Source of the DNA: Inonotus obliquus
Lineage: Eukaryota; Basidiomycota; Agaricomycetes; Hymenochaetales; Hymenochaetaceae
Length of the DNA: 64,000 bases
Assembly: GCA_032164295.1 (NCBI GenBank)
Contig: JAJHTX010000009.1
Coordinates: 558,001-622,000 of the forward strand
Direction: 5' to 3'
Shown: piece by piece, positions 45,952 through 57,728 of the stretch
Position numbering within the stretch: position 1 is the stretch's first letter
Layout: each line of letters starts with the position of its first letter
Notes under the pieces: generated by a model
The model's input: the letters and a program-made list of their open reading frames with translations, nothing else
The model's database searches: none
What the model was told of the DNA's origin: nothing
Position numbers and translations under genes: made by a program

Positions 45952-46240
45952 GCGGATACAGGGTTTGTTAATTCCAGTTGTTTTGCAATGTATAAATTCC
46001 TGATACGAGGATTAACTTGCAGGGAGACTGGGTCGCAGACCTCAGCTACGGCGATTAGGGTTGCCGAAGTCCGGTCCTTGTCTCCGGTCCAGTCTAGGGC
46101 TCCGCAGCGTATCTTATCCGATACGCGCAGATATTTTCCGTCGTATCCGCATCCGGGCGGATATATCCACCCGGATATCTCATGGCTGCTATCAGATCCG
46201 CTTCCGCGCGTATCTTATAAGGCGTATCCGGCATATCCGC

Positions 46241-48018
46241 TGTCGTGCTGGGATGGTATTGGCTGTTAAATAACCAAGTACACTCCCACTGAGTCAACCG
46301 GTCTAATTATCTAGGCGGGTAGTCTTCCCAGTTGTTCGTTGAAGCTATGGGCAACTTGTTGTAGTTGGAGGGTTGAGGGATTCGAGTTCAAGTAGAGATG
46401 TAGAGTGAGTGAGAGATGAGTCTTTATCCAATTCTCTTGAAAGTGAGTGATAGGTCACCGTGGGTGAGGAGCAATTAAATTGTCCACACCGAGGTAGGCA
46501 ATGACAAGCTATGCAGAATAGATGTCAATGTCTAGAGGGACACACACACTCGAAGTCTCGAGTTATTAGATATCGACTTTGAGAGGGAGTTTATCACCAA
46601 TGTCCAATTGGAACAGAGGCGATACAATACCTTTGACTAGTACCAAACTAGTCCTTGAGCAATGCAGTTACCCAGTCTTAAGCTGTGGTCAACTGTATGC
46701 GACGAAACCTTGACTTGACTTGCAAATAGTGTGACAAGGGGTCACAGAGTGATGTGAGCTTGTCTTGTTCTGGGGGAGAACTCTGGTGAGTTATTCTATG
46801 GGGAGTTAATTCTATATTCCTCTGGGGGGCTACATGCTGGTCCTTAAATACTAATTCCAAGACCAATTTACATAATCCACAGCATAAGCTAAAAATAGAT
46901 CTGCATCAACCACATCATCAAAATTTGATATCTCCTTCCAAAGCTATGCATCAAATACTCCAAATCAAGTGATATGTATCAATGTATCAATGAGTTATTT
47001 GATGAATGATGCGCATCAATGAATTAATTGATGAGTGATGTGCATCAATGCATGATTTGATGAATGCTGTGCATCAATGAATTACTTGATAGATGCTGTG
47101 CATCAATGAGTTATTTGATGAATGATGCGCATCAATGAGTTACTTGATGAATGATGTGCCATCAATGAATCAATTGATGAGTCCAGAATATGGTTCAAGG
47201 TGATGACCTGATCGATGATCTAATCGATGACTTGATGAATGACCTAATGGATGATATAATCGATTACTTGATGGATGAGATAATTGATGACCTAATGAAT
47301 GATATAATCGATTACTTGATGGATGATATAATCGATGACCTGATGGATGATATAATCGATTACCCAGTTTGGGCTTATTTGGTTTTTGGTATCTGGACTG
47401 TGGTCTTTGGTTTTTCCAGAGCGATGTATCGGATGGCTTCTCAGATAAGACCAAATGAATGGTGCAACCGGTGGTTCTTGAACCTTCATTTCTGCTTCTA
47501 GAGCGTGACCATATAAAGAATGGTTTGTTTATCTATCGCCGCTCGAGTTCCTTTTCTGCAATTCTTTGTTCTAATGCCACCTTCACGACTTCGTGCACGA
47601 CTTCACCATCTGCTCTGCCACGCTTCTGAACTTCTCAGGCTGACTTTTGTGTATCGTCGCGCTTCCTCTAACCCGATTCAGTGAGTTACTTTCTCGACAC
47701 TTTGCGATCTTTATGCTTAATAGCACGAAGAGTATTTGTGGAGACGACTATCATGATCGAGGAGGAGTGGGTCGAGTGGGTACCGGTGCTTGTTACTAGA
47801 CGAGTTGTGCTCAACGCTTGATAGTAAGCTTGGCACTTTCCATCGGCTTTCGATTTGCTAACTTGTGTGCAGAATTACGAGTTACTGCGACGTCCGATAT
47901 TTCTTGTTTATCCTTTCTGATGTCCTACTATGTTCTTGCTTCCGATAGTGTAAAGCGTGCCAATATTACGATTGTTTATGTCCAGGCAATATCCTGGCCT
48001 GACACCACGACCAAGGTT
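46241..48018. other. Foreign interior of element A copy 3
   Basis: Absent from copies 1 and 2. 46300-46870 has LTR-like composition but no partner. 46980-47365 is tandemly repeated. 47520-48000 has short frames and GT/AG-like sites but no protein I recognise. It could be captured host DNA or another insertion. Confidence 0.4.
46980..47365. repeat. Minisatellite, two unit types
   Basis: 46980-47180: units of roughly 30 bp built on GTGCATCAATGAATTACTTG and GATGAATGATG. 47200-47365: units of roughly 45 bp built on GATGATATAATCGATTACTT. In one frame the second block reads an acidic DDLMDDIIDYL repeat; in the other strand it reads a His/Ser repeat. Both are by-products of the repeat. Confidence 0.75.
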
Positions 48019-48959
48019 GATAGTATACTTACAGAGCAAAACAATGTCCCAGGACCTTCCAACGTGCATATAACGAAGTGCCATCGGTGCTTTTGGGACA
48101 ACACAACGTCAACGAATGGTCAACATGGTGATTGGTGAAGGTCCAAATGTGTAATCCCGCCGTCACCCAACCTGATTCTTGGCAATAGCATCTGACTAAT
48201 CATTTTCTAGGGTTCAATTACTTGGTATGGTACGGAAACCTAGTGAAAGGAACGCAAACCCTGGCTTACGAAAGGTTTTGGCTCTTTGGAGGGACATTCG
48301 ACTGATCAAATTCCACGTATTTCATCATTAATTCGTCATCCTTGAGCCCCCCCAGGGTGGATGTCGTATAAGCGCGGATACGGCGGATTTCCAATGTCAT
48401 ATCCAGTTCCGCGCGTATATATCCGCCCGGATATTTGCTCTTCAAGATCCTATCCGCGTCCGGGCGGATAGCGGATCCGGCGTATCGGATCCGGGATATC
48501 CGATACGCTGCGGAGCCCTAGTCCAGTCACTTTTGCCTGGACCTCGAACCGGACCGGTCCACTTTCCAGCTCTTTGTATGGACCAGGACTGGACGGCTGG
48601 CGGACCACACTTGGACTGGACATTTGGTTCGGTCCAGGTCCGACCCTGGTCCGGACCTGGACCAGATGTATTATTGTTAATTCCAATATTCTGTGAATAT
48701 TTGGTTTACCATGCACACTGTCGAAGTTTTAGCAACCTCACTAACCAAGTGTGTTCAATTTTGTGAGTCACAAAGGCTGTCACGCACGGAACTTGTCCAA
48801 GGTTGTCGACGTCGATGTGCAGGGTGAAATGTTAGGAAACCGTGAACAGCATGGTTGCCCAACTTTCATCACTTGCAAACGAAGTTATCTGGGTGTCGAT
48901 CGAAGTCGTTATTGCAGGTAGATTCGGTGGACAAGCATTTGCTCCTGACATGAAAGGGG

Positions 48960-49680
<721 letters not shown>

Positions 49681-50119
49681 AATGGTAAACGGTGAACGAC
49701 CTTATTGCGTACCTGCCAAACCGGTCCAGTCCAGGTCCGGACTGGTCCACCCCGGTCCGAGAAAACAGAAGGGAGCCGGACCAAGGACCGAACCAACCTG
49801 GACCTCAGCTGAACCGGACCTGAACTGGACTGGACTGTTGGTTCGGTCCGTGTCCGGACTGCGGTCCACACGGTCCAGGACCGGACTTCGGCAACCCTAA
49901 CGGCGATGGCACAGAAGAGAGATCGAGACTGAAGGCGGTTTTCCGAGTTTCAGAGATTAACTAGGAAAATACAACGAAGTATGGATTTCGGACGTGATAT
50001 ACAGTACATCAGTGGAATAGAGCTAGAAATTCTGCTTTGGCAGACTCAAGGAGGGACGTTTGGTGGAATGAAATTGCAGTTTACTGTCGAAAGCGCACCG
50101 TATAACGCAAGCATCATAC

Positions 50120-50593
50120 TCAGGATGAGGCTAAAGTGACTGTCTCGCCAGGTGAGGTCGTGCTTTTCTGCTGTTGCTCATCAAGTCGCAATCTGCCGCA
50201 GAAATACTGTAAGCATATATCCACATAGCCATGCATTAAGAACCCACCTATTGCGCGCATTGAGCACCCGCATCGTATGCTCCCTTTCCAGCGGGATCAT
50301 TTTATCCCAGTTCGTAATCCACGACAAAGTCTATATCACTCAATAGTCAGAATCCAGTCACTCCCATACAATCCATTACGGACTCACACGGTCACACCAT
50401 CACTATTTACTACCATCGGTCCGAGTGTGTCGAAATTTAGTGCAGCGATTTGCTTTTGGTTGAGATCCAGCTTCTGAGCACTAGCGTCAGCATCCGATGG
50501 AGCAGGGAGGGCGAGAGGTTCATGATTGGTTAAGCTATCCAGTTGTTTCGATTGAGGGTACTGGGTTTCATTGCTGATATCAGCGGAAGACAT
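50120..50593 (-). CDS. Small conserved fungal protein, left paralog
   Basis: Three exons, 50593-50396, 50330-50248 and 50192-50120, give 117 residues with the same phases as the right-hand paralog at 60354. N-terminal part SSADISNETQYPQSKQLDSL and ALPAPSDADASAQKLDLNQ; C-terminal TNWDKMIPLEREHTMRVL and NARNRLRLDE, a Trp-containing helical motif found at the end of a family of short fungal proteins of unknown function. Substitutions relative to the paralog include Arg to Trp (LSWITNWD) and Arg to His (EREHT). Both change the most conserved part, so this copy may be relaxing. Reading frame intact. Confidence 0.65.
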
Positions 50594-51658
50594 AATACGT
50601 ATACAGTAGTTTATCTGCGCAGTGAGGTGAGTGCGATTAGGAGGTGATGAAGTCCACTATAAGAACAGCATCCATCTCTGATGTACCCAACGAGCATGAA
50701 GACGAGAGGGTGGAATCTCTAGAAAGATCGACTAGAACGGTTTCCCCAAATTGACTCTGGATATTCGTACTTGGATTGTTACAATGAGCACGCTACACCT
50801 GTGACCAGCGCTGCTTTGACAGAAGTGTAGCGCATGATTCGATGGACTCTATGTCGTTCCTTGCCTTGACTGCCGCAGACCTGTAGACTGACTACATCAA
50901 AGTTCCCGGGCTGAGCACAATCCCTCGGGAGAGAAAAACGAATAAGCATTGAGACCCACTCCTTTGGGCCTTCCGAAGCTATTTGTCTTTTTCTGGGTGT
51001 AACTATTGACGTGTCTATTCTTGGTCCACCAAGTTTGAGCGAATGACGGGGCGGAGAGACTGGAATTTGTTCATCAGAATTCTGAAGTCCAGGAAGTTTT
51101 TAATCAAGTCACAAGAATTTAATTCAGATAGAGTAGAAGGCAGTATGGTATGGCGGATACATCACAGATGCGCTACTTAGACCTGAAGATTTGACACGCG
51201 CGACAAAGATACCAAAGCACTACAGTGACCAGTATGCCCATCGCTTCTTCTTGAAGAGCACATTGTATGATTTCGAGCCTCACTGTTGTGCTCGGGGTTG
51301 CCGCCCCGCGCTCCCCGCTTCGAGAGTTCTGGTTGTTCTATTATTCTTTAGCTTTTGATGGACATCAATACGGGTCAAAATCCAGGATACTTAAGACTCC
51401 GAGGATCGAAACATAAACGGAGAATGGCACGTGAGGCGATACCGCAAGGCACGGCAAGATAACCTTTTCCAAAGGGTCGCGTATTTGGCGGTACACGAGT
51501 ACACTTGATCGTTATGCGAGAATTACGGACTGGCAATAGCATGTTCTTCGTAACCGGGAATTGAATAGGCAGAATTAAGGATTAGGGCTCATACCATCTC
51601 AAGAGCAAGGATCTGTGAAAGAAACGAATAATCTAGATAATGAATCTCGCCAGTATCC
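50594..51658. other. Spacer: end of segmental duplication, then F-box 3' flank
   Basis: 50594-50890 is homologous, inverted, to about 59990-60350. 51000-51620 is the F-box 3' flank shared with 13920-14340. A G+C-rich insertion at about 51292-51350 interrupts this flank relative to its relatives. No gene. Confidence 0.5.
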
Positions 51659-53041
51659 TTAGAAAAGATGGGACTCGCTAGCCTCATAATTTCCAATAAC
51701 CATTCCATCCCATTGAACCTGCTCCCAAACTTTACGTTGAGAATCGTCGATATCCTCGTCTAGGTCGAATACCTTGACCGTTGCTAGCATCTTGTGTTCA
51801 TCTCTCAGATAGATGACATTGGACTTTCCCAATCCTCTCGGTCGAGACTTCAGCATGGAGATGAAAGCGACCCACGAGTCAGCGTCCTCTTCGAAATCAA
51901 CTCTCTGAAGGTAGAGTGCCTCGAGCGCCGGACAAACGGTGATATATCCGTCTCCTGGTAGACTATCGGCGCCGTCATTGTTCAGTTCGTGGAAGAAACG
52001 CCTTGTCACCTTTGCTCCCCAAAGTCGCAGGTATTTGAGGGTCGGAAGGAGGTGGAGAATCGGGATTATGACTTCTTCATGTACGCCATCCCACTTCATT
52101 TCCAATGTACTCAAGGGAGGAAGTGATCGCCGGATGAAACTCGTGAACATTTCCGCTTTCACATCTTCATCACGCCTCTTGCTTGTAAAAGACAAAACTT
52201 GTAGGTTTGGAAGTGTCACATAATCGATAATGAACGATGCAGCATCGGACTCATCGTCACATTCCAGTTTGAGTACACGAAGGTTGGGAAGTTGGATGAG
52301 GGGCTCGTTTTGGGCACGAGGCCACGGCGGGTCCTTGTATCGGTGGGAATCGGCAACAAATTCGGTCAGAAAGGGCGCGGCCTTCAGGACATCCAACCAC
52401 AAGTGAAGACCACGTTTCGATGAGAGTTTTTCATAACAAAAAGTGATTTCTGACTTGATTAAGGAACACAGCGGCTCTTCACCTGTCATCAGGCGAAAAT
52501 CAGGCGCGCGAATGTAAAGGCGTCTTAGTCGTGGTGATTGAGCGATGCTGATTGCGGGGCGGAACAGTAGCCTTACATCCAACGCGAGCGATGTCAGTAT
52601 CGGCATGTTGGTCAGACCTAATCCTGGAAACTCGGGGGAGAGTTCTACGTCCAACCAGGACAACTTGATGTCTCTCCATCGGTATTGTTGAGAAATCATA
52701 GTGGTAATGATATGCTCGGCATCACGATGCACAGGGGTGGGATCGAACCAACTACAATCGCATTGGACACGGAAATTGAGCGGAGCCCCATTCGTCCTTT
52801 CGATCCATGTATCAAACATTGGTATGGCTTTCTGATCCAATTTCCTCGCCCCAGTAGGATATTCGATGCACAGGTGCGACCATAGTTCACCAAAGAGGAG
52901 GGATAAAGTACGCCAGGTCCGACATACGTGCGATATGCGCAGAGGCGCTACGACCGAAGATAGGTATTCCCGACGATTGGCTGGGTGTGGCAGAGCAGCG
53001 AGAAATATGTCGCAGAGGATCTCAGGAGGAATGCGATCCAT
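51659..53041 (-). CDS. F-box protein, copy 3 of a local family
   Basis: Predicted 460-residue protein beginning DRIPPEILCDIFLAALPHP; single exon, intact. It parallels copies 1 and 2 throughout, including CRTWRTLSLLFGELWSHLC, LTSLALDVRL, PRLRRLYIRAPDF, LWLDVLKAAPFLTEFVADS, YKDPPWPRAQNEPLIQLPN and RPRGLGKSNVIYL. Expected to act as an SCF substrate receptor. It lies 34 kb from the other two copies and carries their 3' flank and leader, so a whole transcription unit was copied. Confidence 0.85.
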   Translation of the reverse strand: MDRIPPEILCDIFLAALPHPANRREYLSSVVAPLRISHVCRTWRTLSLLFGELWSHLCIEYPTGARKLDQKAIPMFDTWIERTNGAPLNFRVQCDCSWFDPTPVHRDAEHIITTMISQQYRWRDIKLSWLDVELSPEFPGLGLTNMPILTSLALDVRLLFRPAISIAQSPRLRRLYIRAPDFRLMTGEEPLCSLIKSEITFCYEKLSSKRGLHLWLDVLKAAPFLTEFVADSHRYKDPPWPRAQNEPLIQLPNLRVLKLECDDESDAASFIIDYVTLPNLQVLSFTSKRRDEDVKAEMFTSFIRRSLPPLSTLEMKWDGVHEEVIIPILHLLPTLKYLRLWGAKVTRRFFHELNNDGADSLPGDGYITVCPALEALYLQRVDFEEDADSWVAFISMLKSRPRGLGKSNVIYLRDEHKMLATVKVFDLDEDIDDSQRKVWEQVQWDGMVIGNYEASESHLF

Positions 53042-54665
53042 GTCAACTGGAGGACAATTGGCGGGATGAAATAAGCTAACAATGGTGTGAAATCGACGTT
53101 CCTCCGTACTTTAGAAAGCAGTGTCACCTGGCGAACCTGGAGAGGGTTGGTCACTGTCTTTGACCTGACTGACCAGAAGGAAGTAGCTTAAGGAAATTGA
53201 TTACTGTATTACATAATGGAAACGGTTACCTTCGTCACTTCCATTTGGGGAAAATGATTATCGCAGGAAGGCAAACATGCATCGATCTTTACTAACCGAC
53301 ATTTCTGCACCAAGAAATGCAGCAGAAAAAGCTATAGAATTCTCCATTTACACTGTATAACATCCAAGCTAACAGGCAACATAGAGTAGAAGTGGTATAA
53401 CCCTCAGTTGGGACGGCTGCCGATCACCTTCTATAAAAGGGGGTGACGAAGACTTGGGGGAATAGAATAAATTGAATACCATGCAAGTCTGGCTAGAGAA
53501 TCTATATTTGATGCATCGACTTTTCCCGCAATGTCATGCAACTCAACCTATATTGGTGTTTCTCCTGTGTGTTGAACACCTGAGCAGAATCGTCATAAAC
53601 CTCATCGAAGATCAGCTTGTTTATAAAATCCATAATCTCTCCCACACCGAGTAAAAGTATCTGTGAGGCGAGCGTGTACAACATGACTCGGTTTTATACG
53701 TCGAATAGTCAAGGGGGTGAGCGGGTTCTCATACCCCATCAAGACGATGAACGCAAGCTTCACCAGAAAATCCACGTGATCCGGTTCGTTGAACGGTTGG
53801 TCTCTTTCTCTCTCTGAATCTTTAATTTCTAACTTTTATTACTGCCAACCGCTACTCGCGCCGGACGATCGTATCAGCAGCCTACAAAAGCCGGTGGACT
53901 CGCTCAGTCTCAAGTATCATTTCATTTCCCTTAGTATAACTCGACTCGCTCAGTCTCAAGTATCATTTGATTTCCCTTAGTATAACTCGTCCTTGTCATC
54001 GCGAGTTGTCACAATGACCCCGGGGCCCGTCAACAATGGGAGCGCAGCATCATAATCAATAAATAACTTTGTATCCGAGTCGGTGTCACCACGGTTACTG
54101 AAAAGCCCGGAAGTCCTTGGTCTCGGGACGGATGCTCTGGCACGACATACACGGATTCAACTACTGATGGGACTGAAAGTAGTGCTGACGCGAGGTGCCC
54201 TTGGCTCTTGAATATGTTCATTCCACCCCTTCTCGTGAGTACCCGTATTGAACGGAAGACAAACTTTCTTACGTGTTTCACGGTAATTACACGCACACAA
54301 GGGAACTGCAACCTGTCAAGAATCTCTCTTTATGAAGTAATTGAGGGTACCCGCTATCCAACTTGACATTACTAATACGTGGTGATGCTGCGCAGTGATG
54401 GTTCCGTGACGTTGGGAAAGAAGAGTACAAAATTAGCCTGTGCCATGGAGCAAGCGAAGCACTTTATATGATGGTTGCTATACTTCTTGGCTACTGCCTC
54501 CCATCACTGTGCATGATAGATACGGTGCCGATATTCATCACGGTCACCAAGCGTTCAAAAGGGTGACTTGACCTCATGTGAGGAGAGCAAATCGATACCC
54601 CTTCCCCGTCTTTCACATCACAGCTTGCGAGGTTCAAGCTACAAAACTCGGGAGTCCCATTCGAT
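53042..54665. other. Intergenic, nothing recognised apart from a small tandem repeat
   Basis: The first 100 bp are the F-box leader. 53400-54660 has short frames only. A 46-bp direct repeat lies at 53897-53988. Confidence 0.45.
53897..53988. repeat. 46-bp tandem duplication
   Basis: Two adjacent units starting GACTCGCTCAGTCTCAAGTA; they differ at one base (TTTCATTT against TTTGATTT). Confidence 0.9.
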
Positions 54666-55783
54666 ATGGCGTTGCGTCCCTCTCTCCTTCCGTCTACCTT
54701 CTTAGCATGCGCTTTCACCCTCCTCTTTTTCGTATGCCTCTCTCTCACTTTGTTCTCCGAACTGGACATTGTCCACACTCGCCTTAATGACGTCCTGACC
54801 GATACCTTGAGTGATGGAACACAGTTTGAATTCGACGAGATCCGCGTACGTAACGGTGGCTTATGCCACCCGTGCTCATACTGACATTGCATTAGTTTGG
54901 CATGTGGTTAGAATTCCAAGGATATGATTCGTTGCGGGATAGTACTCAGTTATGTTTAGGAAGGCCTGCTTTTCCAAGTCCTCCGAAAGCACCCGGACGT
55001 GCTTGCCAGAAGCCGACTCGAGTAAGTTATCGTCATTTAATTGTCTTTGGTACATATATGTCCGTGCTTGGATGCTTTCCACCTCCATCGATGCCGTATC
55101 GCTGGCCTTGCCGTTCAAACCTAGCTTTGGCTCAAAATACAGATACTGACTATTTGTGCATGTGTTCAGCCGGTGGATACGCCATCCAGGTCAACGATGT
55201 GGTTATTGGCACAGGTACAACTCGGTTACTCGCCGTTCACTTCTTTGGTGCGCTTCACTTTACCCTGCGATGCATAAATGCTGTCTAACATGTTCCTTCT
55301 TCCCCTTCACCCAAATATACAATATTGATCCGACACTGCAAATGACGCACTTTCGATCAACTCTCCATTGATCGATTTAATTTCACCGCCACCCTCTACC
55401 CAACGCAACCTACTGGAAAATAAAATCTCAGCTGAACTCGCGACTGCCGTTGCTTTCTATGTTTCAACACCGAACATTAGACTCGGATGTTCGTTTGTCG
55501 CCACGTTCCTGGGAATTTTTGCCTTCGCGAGTGATGTTATGCTGGTCGTAGCAGTGAACAGTAAATTCGGGGGGATTTCAAGTGGCACAAGTCCTGGAGC
55601 TGGTGCGTCCTTTGTTTCTTACATCCTGTGGTCTCTGGTTTATGTTTTTCGGAGTGTATGCTGAAAAATGTTTTTCTTCTTATAGCTCTCTGGCTTACAC
55701 TTATTACGGTCTTGTTCCTTTGTGCGGCGAACGTTATGCTTTTGCTAGGCCGACGCCGTCAAGGCATCATGTTGAAAGCCTAG
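54666..55783 (+). CDS. SUR7/PalI-family membrane protein, tandem copy 1
   Basis: Six exons: 54666-54845, 54896-54906, 54960-55021, 55170-55247, 55432-55602, 55686-55783; 600 nt, 199 residues. The layout is that of SUR7/PalI (Rim9) four-pass plasma-membrane proteins, linked to eisosomes or ambient-pH signalling: N-terminal membrane segment (FLACAFTLLFFVCLSLTLF), an extracellular loop with FGMW followed by a cysteine pair (KACFSK, RTCLPE) and GGYAIQV, two membrane segments in exon 5 (NIRLGCSFVATFLGIFAFAS...), a last one in exon 6 (ALWLTLITVLFLCAANVMLL) and a basic tail GRRRQG. Exon 2 is only 11 nt; exon number and phases equal those of copy 2. Splice sites are consensus except for short introns. 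Confidence 0.8.
54896..54906 (+). other. 11-nt microexon
   Basis: TTTGGCATGTG between a TTAG acceptor and a GTTAGA donor. It codes Phe-Gly-Met and two bases of Trp. The neighbouring paralog has TTTGGTATTTG in the same place. Confidence 0.7.
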
Positions 55784-56528
55784 AGAGTAATTAGGGACAC
55801 TCGAAGTTGTCATCACGCTCTTTCTCTCACTCTGCCACAATGCAGACTTGCTTTCATCATACCACCCTAATGCACTACCTTTCGCCTCTGATTTCTGGGA
55901 TTTCAACGAGGCACATAATTACTACATGTACCGACATTATACAATGAGAAAATGAGATAATAAAACAAGGATTCCGCTATCTTTTCTATAGCCTCCTTGC
56001 TAAAATAGACCAAAATAACTAAGAAATATGATCCTAACACTCCTTGGCCTTCTACTAGTACGCGATAGTATATAAACCTACTCCACGAGACGCAACCGAT
56101 GATAACCGATGAGAATGAGAATAATGGCGTCTGTAAACGACGCGAAGAAAAAGTTATTCAATACGATGATAGCGTGAAAATCCTAGCAGTGAATGTTCAG
56201 TTGGTGGGGCAGTCACAGCAAGTCGCAAGGACAGAATCAACGCGGTCACGAATTTCGCAAAGGGATTACACCACGTGTTTACACAGCCCACTGCATTACG
56301 TCATCGAAGCCAATCTGTAAATTTGATGAACGAGGGTCTGACGGCAACGGCAGCAGTAGTACCAATAGTAGCATGACTTGCGGCTCTAGAGGAGTATAAA
56401 AAGGCACAGTGGACGCGACTGCCGACGAAAAAAGAAGCGAACAAGGGGTACTCCCTCTCTTTCCTTCTTACCACCACCTACCTACCCTATCCCAGTAACA
56501 GCTTCAAGTCGAAAGAGTTCTAGTCACC
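55784..56528. other. Spacer between the two SUR7/PalI genes
   Basis: 3' region of copy 1 and promoter of copy 2. A TATAAAAAG box at about 56394-56402 is 130 bp upstream of the copy 2 start. Nothing else recognised. Confidence 0.45.
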
Positions 56529-57728
56529 ATGAAGGCTCGCGCGTTCTCGATTCCGGGTAGTATCTTCTTGACGTTAGCGTTCGTCCTACTCATTATCGTC
56601 ACCGTCTCGTTGCCTTTCTTCCCTGCTATGGATGTTTCTCGCACTCGGTTTGGGAATTCTTTGAGCTCGAGTAGTGAAGATGGGATTGATCAAGTTCGGG
56701 TGAGTAGCATGTTTTTTTTCTTGTAGCCCTAATTCTAATCTGACATTGTTTCAGTTTGGTATTTGGTTAGAGATTTTAGAAATGGCTATCGTGTGGGAGT
56801 GTACTGATCAGAGTGTTGTACAGGGCTCCATGTTTCTATCGGGCGTCGAATGGGGATAGGTTCTGTGAATCAAGCCGTGAGTCTTCGACCTTTTTTCTCC
56901 TTCCTATTTCTCCGCGCCCGTACCGGTGCCTGGGACGCTTGACAGTGCCCAAGTTATCCCCGAGCTACTAAATGCAATAACAGCCATATACTGGACTTTT
57001 GATTCATAATGACCAGTAAAGAACGTCTACTGACTTTGCTGCACCCATTCAGACCATGGCTATTCCGTCCAGGTTAGTTCTCCCACGAGTGATGACGTTG
57101 CGAATATTGGATCTAGTTGGACTCGCGGGCTCGCCATTCACCCCGTTGGTACGTGTCTTTCGGATGTTTTTCTGTGGTGTGGTTCATTGACGCCTGTCTC
57201 CACCCTCCACCCTCCATCAAACTCTAAATCCCATCAATTGATCCGATGATGGCAATGACGTCGGCTTCATCCCCTCCTCATCAAACTAATCCATTGCAAA
57301 AAATCATGAACAAAACAAACAGCCGCGATTGTGACTTTCCTAGCGCTGCTTACATCTTTCACTTCACACATGACCGTTACGCTCGTTGCGTCTCTACTTT
57401 CCTTCCTCGCGGCGTTCTTAGCTCTCATCGCATTCATATGCGATATTGCGTTGTTCGCGTTTTCGAAACAAAAGTTTGGAAATTTGGAAGGTGTGGATGC
57501 TCGGACACGACCTGGTCCTGGTACGTATATTGTTCTTCATTCTCGGGTATATTACTGACGATTCACGTTTGTAATGTAGCGTTCTGGCTTACGTTCGTCT
57601 CGTTTATCCTTCTACTCCTCGCGGGTTGTACTGTCTGCTTCGGACGTCGTCGCCAACGTATGGATGGAGCAAGTTCTTCCTACCCCATGTCGAAACAACC
57701 CTTCTGGAAACGGTTCCGCCGCAACTAG
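56529..57728 (+). CDS. SUR7/PalI-family membrane protein, tandem copy 2
   Basis: Six exons: 56529-56699, 56755-56765, 56824-56876, 57053-57148, 57323-57520, 57580-57728; 678 nt, 225 residues. Same plan as copy 1: N-terminal membrane segment (FLTLAFVLLIIVTVSLPFF), FGIW from the microexon, a cysteine pair (APCFYRASN, DRFCESS), HGYSVQVSSPTSDDV, the family motif SWTRGLAIHPV, two membrane segments in exon 5, AFWLTFVSFILLLLAGCTVC in exon 6, and a cytosolic basic tail KQPFWKRFRRN. The SWTRGLAIHPV motif is well kept here and eroded in copy 1 (TTRLLAVHFF), so this is the more conserved copy. A TATA box lies 130 bp upstream. Confidence 0.85.
56755..56765 (+). other. 11-nt microexon
   Basis: TTTGGTATTTG, flanked by TTTCAG and GTTAGA; codes Phe-Gly-Ile and two bases of Trp. 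Skipping it would shift the frame. Confidence 0.75.

Larger units (their letters stand above)
46095..48520. mobile_element. Non-autonomous hAT-like element A, copy 3, enlarged and nested in B
   Basis: 2426 bp. Left end TAGGGCTCCGCAGCGTATC, right end its exact complement over 19 bp. Flanked by GTCCAGTC at 46087-46094 and 48521-48528; the undisturbed sequence is seen in B copy 1 near 39340. Compared with the 0.6-kb A copies, about 1.78 kb of unrelated DNA (about 46241-48018) sits between the left arm and the shared interior. That DNA includes a minisatellite and no recognised gene. Confidence 0.9.

Noticed and set aside
46980..47365. CRISPR-like array
   Set aside because: Units are contiguous and degenerate without unique spacers, and the genome is eukaryotic.
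47190..47501. 103-codon ORF with a DDLIDDLMDD repeat
   Set aside because: It is produced by the minisatellite; the opposite strand is equally open with a His/Ser repeat, so no coding signal.
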